DNA of 64,000 nt from the NCBI RefSeq assembly GCF_001704415.2, contig NC_030819.1, forward strand, positions 35,086,575-35,150,574, read 5' to 3'. Positions 56,442 to 64,000 of the stretch are shown here, piece by piece. Source of the stretch: Capra hircus. Its lineage: Eukaryota; Chordata; Mammalia; Artiodactyla; Bovidae. The notes beneath the pieces are model-generated. The model ran no database searches. It saw nothing but the letters and a program-made list of their open reading frames with translations, and was not told the DNA's origin. Within the stretch, counting starts at the first letter, position 1. Every line of letters starts with the position of its first letter. A program made the position numbers and the translations under genes.

Positions 56442-57224
56442 TGCATTTTCTTGGCAAAACTCTATTAGTCTTTGCCCTGCTTCATTCCACATCCCAAGGC
56501 CAAATTTGCCTGTTACTCCAGGTGTTTCTTGACTTCCTACTTTTGCATTCCAGTCCCCTATAATGAAAAGGACATCTTTTTTGGGTGTTAGTTCTAAAAG
56601 GTCTTGTAGGTCTTCATAGAACCGTTCAACTTCAGCTTCTTCAGTGTTACTGGTTGGGGCATAGACTTGGGTTACCGTGATATTGAATGGTTTGCCTTGG
56701 AAATGGACAGAGATCATTCTGTCGTTTTTGAGATTGCATCTAAGTACTGCATTTCGGACTCTTTTGTTGACCATGATGGCTACTCCATTTCTTCTGAGGG
56801 ATTCCTGCCCACAGTAGTAGATATAATGGCCATCTGAGTTAAATTCACCCATTCGCAGTGCATTTTAGTTCACTGATTCCTAGAATGTCGACGTTTACTC
56901 TTGCCATCTCCTGTTTGACCACTTTCCAATTTGCCTTGATTCATGGACCTGATATTCCAGGTTCCTATGCAATATTGCTCTTACAGCATCGGACCTTGCT
57001 TCTATCACCAGTCACATCCACAACTGGGTATTGTTTTTGCTTTGGCTCCATCCCTTCATTCTTTCTGGAGTTATTTCTCCACTGATCTGTTTCACCTACT
57101 GACCTGGGGAGTTCCTCTTTCAGTATCTTATCATTTTGCCTTTTCATACTGTTCATGGGGTTCTCAAGGCAAGAATACTGAAGTGGTTTGCCATTCCCTT
57201 CTCCAGTGGACCACATTGTGTCAG
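56442..57224 (-). mobile_element. BovB LINE 5' part, inverted (mirror of 37445-38206)
   Basis: Minus-strand leader and endonuclease, open for 140 codons (56430-56852) with HFQGKPFNIT and GDWNA intact. It ends at the FCQENA codons, abutting the 5' end of the neighbouring near-complete BovB. Confidence 0.92.
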
Positions 57225-59520
57225 CAAACACCCTCTTCCAACAACACAAGAGAAGACTCTACACATGGACATCACCAGATGGTCAACACCAAAATCAGAT
57301 TGATTATATTCTTTGCAGCCAAAGATGGAAAAGTTCTATACAGTCAACAAAAACAAGACCAGGAGCTGACTGTGGCTCGGATCATGAACTCCTTATTGCC
57401 AAAGTCAGACTTAAATTGAAGAAAGTAGGGAAAACCACTAGACCATTCAGGTATGACCTAAATTGAATCCCTTATGATTATACAGTGGAAGTGAGAAAAA
57501 GATTTAAGGGACTAGATATGATAGATAGAGTGCCTGATGAGCTATGGTCGGAGGTTCATGACATTGTACAGGAGACAGGGATCAAGATCATCCCCATGGA
57601 AAAGAAATGCAAAAAAGCAAAATGGCTGCCTGGGGAGGCCTTACAAATAGTTGTGAAAAGAAGAGAAGCAAAAAGCAAAGGAGAAAAGGAAAGATACAAG
57701 CATCTGAATGCAGAGTTCCAAAGAATAGCAAGAAGAGATAAGAATGCCTTCCTCAGCGATCAATGCAAAGAAATAGAGGAAAAGAACAGAATGGGAAAGA
57801 CTAGAGATCTCTTCAAGAAAATTAGAGACACCAAGGGAACATTTCATGCAAAGATGGGCTCGATAAAGGACAGAAATGGTATGGACCTAACAGAAGCAGA
57901 AGATATTATGAAGAGGTGGCAAGAATACACAGAGGAACTGTACAAAAAAGATCTTCATGACCCAATTAATCACGATGGTGTGATCACTCACCTAGAGCCA
58001 GACATCCTGGAATGTGAAGTCAAGTGGACCTTAGGAAGCATCACTATGAACAAAGCTAGTGGAGGTGATGGAATTCTAGTTGAGCTATTTCAAATCCTAA
58101 AAGATGATGCTGTGAAAGTGCTGCACTCAATATGCCAGCAAACTTGGAAAACTCAGCAGTGGCCACAGGACTTGAAAAGGTCAGTTTTCATTCCAATCCC
58201 TAAGAAAGGCAATGCCAAGGAATGCTCAAACTACCGCACAATTGCACTCATCTCACACGCTAGTAAAATAATGCTCAAAATTGTCCAAGCCAGGCTTCAG
58301 CAATACGTGAACCGTGAACTTCCAGATGTTCAATCAAGTTTTAGAAAAGGCAGAGGAACCAGAGATCAAGTTGGTAACATCCACTGGATCATGGAAAAAG
58401 CAAGAGAGTTCCAGAAAAACATCTATTTCTTCTTTATTGACTATGCCAAGCTTTTGACTGTGTGGATCACAATAAACTGTGGAAAATTCTGAAAGAGATG
58501 GGAATACCAGAGCACCTGACCTGCCTCTTGAGAAACCTACATGCAGGTCAGGAAGCAACAGCTAGAACTGGACATGGAACAAGAGGCTTGTTCCAAATAG
58601 GAAAAGGAGTACGTCAAGGCTGTATATTGTCACCCTGCTTATTTAACTTATATGCAGAGTACATCATGAGAAACGCTGGGCTGGAAGAAGCGCAAGCTGG
58701 AATCGAGATTGCCAGGAGAAATATCAATAACCTCAGATATGCAGATGACACCACCCTTATGGCAGAAAGTGAAGAGGAACTAAAAAGCCTCTTGATGAAA
58801 GTGAAAGAGGAGAGTGAAAAAGTTGGCTTAAAGCTCAACATTCAGAAAACGAAGAACATGGCATCTGGTCCCATCACTTCATGGGAAATAGATGGGGAAA
58901 CAGTGGAAACAGTGTCAGACTTTATTTTTGGGGGCTTCAAAATCACTGCAGATGGTGATTGCAGCCATGAAATTGAAAGATGCTTACTCCTTGGAAGGAA
59001 AGTTTTGACCAACCTAGATAGCATATTGGAAAACAGAGATATTACTTTGCCAACAAAGGTCTGTCTAGTCAAGGCTGTGGTTTTCTAGTAGTCGTGTATG
59101 GATGTGAGAGTTGGACTGTGAAGAAAGCTGAGCACCAAAGAATTGATGCTTTTGAACTGTGGTGCTGGAGAAGGCTTTAAAGAGTCCCTTGGACTGCAAG
59201 GAGATCCACCAGTCCATCCTAAAGGAGATCAGTCCTGGGTGTTCTTTGGAAGGAGTGATACTAAAGCTGAACCTCCAATACTTTTGCCACCTCATACGAA
59301 GAGTTGACTCATTGGAAAAGACCCTGATGCTGGGAGGGATTGGGGGCATGAGGATAAGGGGACGACAGAGGATGAGATATCTGGATGGCATTACCTGACT
59401 TGATGGACATGAGTCTGAGTGAACTCCGGGAGTTGGTGATGGACAGGGAGGCCTGGCCTGCTGCAGTTCATGGGGTCGCATAGAGTCAGACACGACTGAG
59501 CGAATGAACTGAACTGAACT
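57225..59520 (+). mobile_element. BovB LINE body of the 5'-inverted copy (RT and 3' end)
   Basis: Best preserved BovB reverse transcriptase in the window. Open frame of 335 codons (57485-58492) from the RT N-terminus through motif A, then, after a one-base deletion near 58449 shared with the left arm, a 208-codon frame (58462-59088) with YADD at 58738-58749. A second one-base loss near 59085 truncates the C-terminus. Ends in GAACTGAACTGAACTGAA near 59520. Confidence 0.94.
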
Positions 59521-60130
59521 GAACTGAATGAATATAATGGTGACTTCCCTCAAAAGATCCCATGCATGTAATGCTACAGACTGTGCCCCCAACCCTGCTG
59601 CAGGCCACCACCGACCCACACCTTCAGCGGAGACTCCCGGACTCCCATAGGCAAGTCTCCTGTGGGGTCACTGTTCCTTCCTCCTTCGGTCCTGGTGCAC
59701 AAGGTTCTGTTGTGCCCTCCACGAGTCTATTTCCCAGTCCTGTGTAATTCTGGCAGCTCTATGGTGGGGTTAATGGCGACCTCCTCCAAGAGGACTTATG
59801 CCATACCCACACCCAGAGCCCCTGTCCCTGCGGCAGACCACTGCCGACCCATACCTCCACGGGAGACACTCAAACACAGTTCTGTCTCAGTCTCTGTGAG
59901 GACCCTGGGTCCTGGTGTGCACAAGGTTCATGTGAGCCCTCTGAGCATCTCTGGCGGGAATGAGGTTTGATTCTAAACGTGAATTTGCCCCTTCTACCGT
60001 CTTGCTGGGGCTGCTCCTTTGCCCTAAACATGGGGCATCTCCTCACAGCTGCTCCAGTGCCTACCATCTTACTAGGTTTTCTCTGACCTTGGATGTAGGG
60101 TATCTCCTCATGGCTGCTCCTTCTGACTTT
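59521..60130 (+). repeat. Unassigned GC-rich interspersed repeat (mirror of 34526-35111)
   Basis: Starts right after the BovB terminus. Contains recurring GGGGCATCTCCTCACAGCTG and GGGTATCTCCTCATGGCTGC units near 60029 and 60099, so it has a weak internal 60-70-base periodicity at its right end. Family not named. Confidence 0.5.
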
Positions 60131-60444
60131 GTATGTGGTTTTATATGCATAGTGATACTCATTTATCATTGATAAAAAATTTTAAATGATAATATTTATT
60201 TATAAATGCTTTGTGTTTCCTTAAAACACTTAGTGAGAGGTTAGTTGCTTGTTTAGATTATCTATAAATTATTATTTAGGTTATAATTATCTCTTGTCAA
60301 AATATAATAGTTTCTTGCTATTTCTTGAATAGCAATAGTTTGCAAACTAACTGTTAGTTGCAAACAATTAAGTTGTCTGTTTGCAACTTAATATGGTCCT
60401 TCTGTACTCTTTAAAACTACTTGGACCTAGAAATTGCTATGTTA
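60131..60444. other. AT-rich sequence with small hairpins (mirror)
   Basis: Mirror of 34201-34525, with the GTTGCAAAC-type inverted repeats near 60338-60390. Confidence 0.5.
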
Positions 60445-60568
60445 TTTTAAAATTTATTTTATTTTTATTAATTTTGACTGGAGTATAGTAGCTTTACAAT
60501 GTCGTGTGAGATTTTGCTCGTACAACAAAGTGCCATCAGTCATACGTACATTACACATATGTCCCCAT
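60445..60568 (-). mobile_element. L1 3' end fragment (mirror)
   Basis: Reverse of the L1 terminus at 34080-34200. Confidence 0.75.
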
Positions 60569-60867
60569 TTTTTTTAAATTTCCTTCTCATTTAGGTCACC
60601 ACTGAGTAGAATTTTCTGTGCTATAAAAGTAGGTTCTCAGGTAGCTACTTTACATATAAGTAAATTTTCATGTAAATTTACTGTTTACAAGGAAATGGTA
60701 AGTCATTTCTCCTGTAACTCTTCCTTCTCATGCTGATATCTAAAACTGAAGTATGCCTTGATTGTGGAATATGTAACTAGTGGGATTTGAAATGTGGCAA
60801 AGGTCAGAAGATCAACTATTTTTCATAATTATCTTTCTTTTTGTTTTTAAAAAGTGTATAACTAAAG
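60569..60867. other. Intron sequence, nothing assigned
   Basis: Mirror of 33779-34079. A T-run at 60868-60890 starts the adjacent SINE. Confidence 0.4.
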
Positions 60868-61222
60868 TTTTTTTTTTTTTCTTTTTTAAGTTTTATTTAT
60901 TGGCTATGCTGGGTCTTCATCAGCTGTGTGGACTTTCTCTAGTTGCCAAGGGCAGAGTCTACTCTAATTGCGACGTGCAGGTTTCTCATTGCATGCCTTC
61001 TCTTGTTTCAGAGCATGGGCTCTAGGGTGTGTGGACTTCAGCAGATGCAGCCAGTGGGCTTTAGTAGTTGTGGTTCTTAGGGTCTAGAGCACAAACTCAA
61101 TAGTTATGGAGCACAGGCTAAGCTGCTCTGAGACATGTGGGATTCACCTGGGTCAGGGGCTGATCCCATGTCTCCTGCATTGGCAGACAGACTCTCCAGC
61201 ACTGAACTACCAAGGGAGCCCT
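60868..61222 (-). repeat. CHR-type tRNA SINE (mirror)
   Basis: Oligo-T, then GGCTATGCTGGGTCTTCATC, GTGTGGACTTTCTCTAGTTGC and the tRNA-derived CTGAACTACCAAGGGAGCCC at the end. Same insertion as 33427-33778. Confidence 0.88.
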
Positions 61223-61599
61223 GTAATTATCTTTCTTTTGAGTTTTTATTAGAACTTGTAGGTGAATTAGGAAAGCCTGGAATGAAACTGTAATTTATAT
61301 AAGAATTTCCCCCCTGTGTTGTTTCTATTTAATGAGAGGAAAATAGTGATTTTCATATTCTTCTTTATAACTGTATTTTGTGACAGCGTCAAGTTCTTAT
61401 ACAACCCATTTCATATGTATATTTACATATATATACATTTATATATATAAATTTATTCTATAGTCTACATGTATAAATTTTTATATAAATCTTATTTATA
61501 AAATAAAATACATAATATCTTTATAAACTGTCTTCCATGCTTTAGCATCATTGAGGATAAGGCAGAGATCTTGTGCTGAGTGATGTTTCTTTATTTCAG
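61223..61599. other. AT-rich intron before the TM8 exon
   Basis: Mirror of 33047-33426, including the TA-rich stretch. Confidence 0.45.
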
Positions 61600-61746
61600 G
61601 GTTAACTATATCTACCATCCTTTTTGGCATCACAAGGTCTCTGTTGATATTCTACATCCTTGTTAATTCTTCACAAACTTTGCATAACAAAATGTTGAGG
61701 TCCATTTTGAGAGCTCCAGTATTGTTCTTCTATAGAAATCCAATAG
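61600..61746 (+). CDS. ABCC4: ABCC4-like exon: TM8 and following loop
   Basis: A 147-nt exon encoding LTISTILFGITRSLLIFYIL, then VNSSQTLHNKMLRSILRAP and VLFFYRNPI. It joins the 49786 exon by phase 1 to make Gly and passes phase 1 to the next exon, again making Gly. Acceptor TATTTCAG ends at 61599, donor GTAAGT begins at 61747. Relative to the left-arm copy it has Ile for Val twice; human MRP4 has Val at both places, so the left arm keeps the ancestral residues. The Asp-to-Tyr change in the FFDRNP box is present in both copies and so predates the duplication. Confidence 0.94.
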
Positions 61747-62680
61747 GTAAGTCAGACACCAGGTTTCTCAGTGAATATGTCTTGTTAACACATTTAGTTC
61801 CTGATTACATTTGATTTTGAAAATGGAAGAGATGCTTAGAAGAAAATCACCATTCATTTTCTATGAAAAACTTCACTAATATTTTTTCCTACCAGAGAAA
61901 ATCTGAATAGGAGTATGCAACCTTTTATTCCAATTTGTGTGTGTCTATAAAGATAAATGAATGTTTACTTTTCAGGATGATTTATGAATCCATTTGTAAG
62001 ACATACGAAGCACCCAAGATATGATGCAAATGTGTGGAAATAATTTTGACTAGTTGTTGAAATGTTCCTGTGTTAATAATGTTAAGCTAACTAGGAAGGA
62101 CCTTCTTCCAGGAACATCTCTATGGAGACAGGCTGTGTGTTTCTCTTTTTCATTGCTCATCCATTTCTGGGATCACAGAGGTCTGGCATGTGCTCATATT
62201 TTGAGGTTTACCTAAATGGTAATGGAAAATGGATTAAAACACAAGATCAGTTAAATGTATGCATCGTCTTCTATAAAGTCAACTCTCTAGTTTTATAATG
62301 AACTTCTGGTTACATTTAAGAGGCTTTGTGGTACATAGCAGGTGGATCTTCAGTATTAAGTAACAGTGTCCCTGATGGTTTCCCAGTGGTTGCTTCCTCT
62401 ACTTTGAGGCCTTTGACCTGTATTGCTTCAGAAGACAGCCCCCTGACCTGGGTTTCTGTGAAGAGTTAGTTCTTTAGTGAACATACCCACTCTGTTCAGT
62501 TGGTTACACTTGTGCTGAGGCCCAGGGTGGCTTTGTTTTCTCACAGGTGATGATTGACAGGGCCTGTCGAGGCAGGGATGTGACTGGAGGGAGGACAAGT
62601 GTAGGCTTAGCCTGGTCATCAACTAGTCATGTGACTGAGGCCAAAGCAGGTAGATTCTACTGGCCAGGCAAATCTCCAGG
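61747..62680. other. Intron sequence between arm exons
   Basis: Mirror of 31966-32899; nothing assigned. Confidence 0.45.
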
Positions 62681-63056
62681 CAGGATGTTGTCATGGTCTT
62701 AAGTGTGGACTCTGGAACCAGCTGGCTGGGTTCAGTCCTATTGCTAGTTAGCTAATAGTAATAGTTACAGTTATGGTAATACTTCTGTGCTAGTTATTTA
62801 ATTTCTCTGTGTCTTGATTTTCTTACCTGTACAATGAGGATACTGTTCACACACTTACCAATATCTTGGTATTGTGGGCATTAAGCAGGTTAACAATTCA
62901 CAGCACTTAGCACATGGGTGGTGCCTAATGAACCTTAGTGAGTATGATGACATGGTGTCTGGGAACTTCTCTCCTGTGAAATGGGAATAACCACTGCCCT
63001 TTCTGTTCCACAAGACTGCTGTGAGGATTAAATAAGAATGTTGAGGGCAGCATCTT
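62681..63056 (-). repeat. Two adjacent MIR fragments (mirror)
   Basis: Reverse of 31590-31965: GTTCAGTCCTATTGCTAG, ATTTTCTTACCTGTACAATG and CTCCTGTGAAATGGGAATAAC blocks. Confidence 0.8.
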
Positions 63057-63626
63057 GTGTAGATTTATTCAGCGCATGTTGTTTAGTCCAGGCAGTGAAC
63101 AGAGCACAGGATGGTTAACTGCAGAGGCCCACACAGTTCTCATCTTATTATGAAGCCAGAGTGAGGAAGGGTTTGGAAGAGTTCATGCTATTATGGGTGT
63201 GAAGTTGCTCCACTTTGCCTGTTAACGTGAAAACTACAGTCATAAAGTTGAGAGCATTAAGTGGGACTGAATTTCTGTTCTCACAGCTTCTGAGTGTTCA
63301 TGACCACAGTTAAGCAGGCTCTTTATATTCAAGACCTGTAGGCTTCTCCAGATGCTGACTTACTTATTATTCAAGGATTTGGGATCAAGTTTAAATCCTG
63401 AAGGCCACTAATCTTAGAACAGTCAGCACACTATATTTATCTTGTGTCCCCCTCCTGTATCTCTTAGCACAACTTTATTCATTCAAGAAAATAGAAGCCC
63501 AAATAAGTACTGCAAAGATAGGCCTGCTTTGCCCAAAAGGCTTAGGGGCTGTAAATTACTTACTCTTTTAGTGGTGTATTAAATTGAACTCTTTCCTATC
63601 TTTTATTTTCAAAAGTGGAATTTGTA
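63057..63626. other. Intron sequence, nothing assigned
   Basis: Mirror of 31018-31589. Confidence 0.4.
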
Positions 63627-63683
63627 ATGTCCCCTGCATTGGCAAGCAGATTCTTATCCACTGTATCACCAGGGAAGTCCCTA
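63627..63683 (-). repeat. tRNA-derived SINE fragment (mirror)
   Basis: TGTCCCCTGCATTGGCAAGC to ACCAGGGAAGTCCC, reverse of 30961-31017. Confidence 0.7.
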
Positions 63684-63786
63684 AATACATGTGCTTTAAA
63701 ATTATTGTTTTGATTTGTTCATGTATTGTTTCTCTTAAGGTTCCTATATGAGGAAATGAGTATTTTCTTGTATCCTGTTCTTGCAG

Positions 63787-63866
63787 GAAGGATTTTAAAT
63801 CGCTTCTCAAAAGACATTGGGCATATGGATGACTTGCTGCCCCTGATATTTCAAGATTTCATCCAG
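63787..63866 (+). CDS. ABCC4: ABCC4-like exon: TMD2 cytoplasmic loop, GRILNRFSKD motif
   Basis: An 80-nt exon identical in peptide to the left-arm exon: RILNRFSKDIGHMDDLLPL followed by IFQDFIQ. Acceptor CTTGCAG ends at 63786, donor GTAATG begins at 63867. Phase 1 in, phase 0 out, so the next exon should start in phase 0 as the 17970 exon does on the other strand; it lies beyond the window. The only base difference from the mirror exon is the third position of the Ser codon. Confidence 0.94.
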
Positions 63867-64000
63867 GTAATGTACCAGTCCTGCCAGAATTCTCCCAGGG
63901 GAGAGCAGAATACCTGTTTCTCAAGGCCTTCTCTCAGGGGCTGAGGGTGGGCTTTCAGCCTGGTGTTGTGCCCTGTTACCTTCAGTAAAGGTTACATTTA
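63867..64000. other. Intron start at window edge
   Basis: Mirror of 30644-30777. A few base differences from the left arm (for example GGGGAGAGC here and the reverse of TGGGAGAATT-side variants there). No feature. Confidence 0.5.

Larger units (their letters stand above)
44452..63866 (+). other. ABCC4: ABCC4-like gene, plus-strand unit (partial, seven exons)
   Basis: Seven exons (44452-44548, 46812-46979, 48323-48463, 49263-49300, 49692-49786, 61600-61746, 63787-63866) run in order from the H-loop end of NBD1 through the linker and TM7 to TM8 and the following cytoplasmic loop. Splice phases are compatible throughout and no stop interrupts them. The intron between 49786 and 61600 has been enlarged to about 11.8 kb by L1, Bov-A and three BovB segments. 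The earlier exons (TMD1, Walker A, ABC signature) are absent: only L1 sequence lies between the N run and the first exon. The last two exons duplicate the first two exons of the minus-strand unit. Confidence 0.87.
53269..64000. repeat. Right arm of large inverted duplication
   Basis: Reverse complement of 30644-41378, colinear with it apart from small indels. It shares all insertions with the left arm: near-complete BovB, 5'-inverted BovB, GC-rich repeat, L1 tail, CHR SINE, MIRs and two ABCC4-like exons. Shared insertions show that the duplication is younger than all of them. It continues past the right edge of the window. Confidence 0.95.

Noticed and set aside
57485..59088. Longest open frames in the window taken as host genes
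   Set aside because: They encode BovB reverse transcriptase (YADD box, RTE-type blocks) and recur in several copies in this window.
59562..59970. Open frames in the GC-rich block, mirrored at 34674-35081
   Set aside because: Conserved only because the whole arm is duplicated; Pro/Ser-rich low-complexity translation, in several frames at once.
1..64000. CRISPR arrays, operons or bacterial mobile elements
   Set aside because: Repeat content, splice sites and gene structure are those of a ruminant nuclear genome; no regularly spaced short repeats with spacers exist.
30644..64000. Arms being the same allele assembled twice without change
   Set aside because: Exonic mismatches (including two amino-acid changes) and indels such as the 16 bases missing at 37444 exclude identity, though divergent haplotypes remain possible and are covered in the findings.

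Overview
This is a stretch of a ruminant (almost certainly bovine-type) nuclear genome. The evidence is the dense load of Bovidae-typical retroelements: BovB (RTE) LINE copies in both orientations, their CAGTT-repeat 3' ends, Bov-tA and Bov-A2 SINEs, CHR-type tRNA SINEs and bovine L1 3' ends, on a background of old mammalian MIR and hAT (MER5-like) fragments. There are no prokaryotic features, and none of the long open frames outside retroelements is a credible host gene.

The host coding content is a set of twelve short exons that read, with good splice sites and compatible phases, as ABCC4 (MRP4)-like: an ABC transporter of subfamily C that exports cyclic nucleotides, prostanoids and other organic anions across the plasma membrane. 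Five exons lie on the minus strand (33046 down to 8847). They encode transmembrane domain 2 from TM8 to TM11. Seven lie on the plus strand (44452 to 63866). They encode the end of nucleotide-binding domain 1, the linker, and TMD2 up to the start of TM9. None has an in-frame stop or frameshift. Each unit is partial here: the minus unit lacks everything upstream of TM8, and the plus unit runs off the right edge.

Layout. 1-6319: BovB pieces, hAT/MIR fossils and a plus-strand BovB cut by a 5-base N run (6320-6324). 6325-30643: introns of the minus-strand unit with L1, BovB and SINE insertions and three exons. 30644-41378: left arm of a large inverted duplication (two minus-strand exons, a SINE, an unassigned GC-rich repeat, a 5'-inverted BovB and a near-complete BovB). 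41379-41383: second 5-base N run. 41384-53268: spacer, with a truncated L1 and then five plus-strand exons. 53269-64000: right arm, the reverse complement of the left arm at roughly 98% identity in the exons I compared, carrying two more plus-strand exons.

The most important observation is that every minus-strand ABCC4-like exon sits between the two N runs and every plus-strand one sits after the second N run. The window therefore shows either a real inverted segmental duplication of an ABCC4-like gene with its breakpoint in the gap, or a contig (6325-41378) placed in the wrong orientation beside an overlapping paralogue or haplotype. Within the exons, several conserved ABCC positions are altered (coupling-helix Asp to Tyr, a TM11 Arg to Tyr, an Arg-Arg pair to Trp-Trp, and loss of both glycosylation sequons) while the frames stay open. 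This suggests a diverging paralogue family rather than plain ABCC4. Boundaries of repeats are by eye and good to about 5-20 bases; exon boundaries are set by splice sites.
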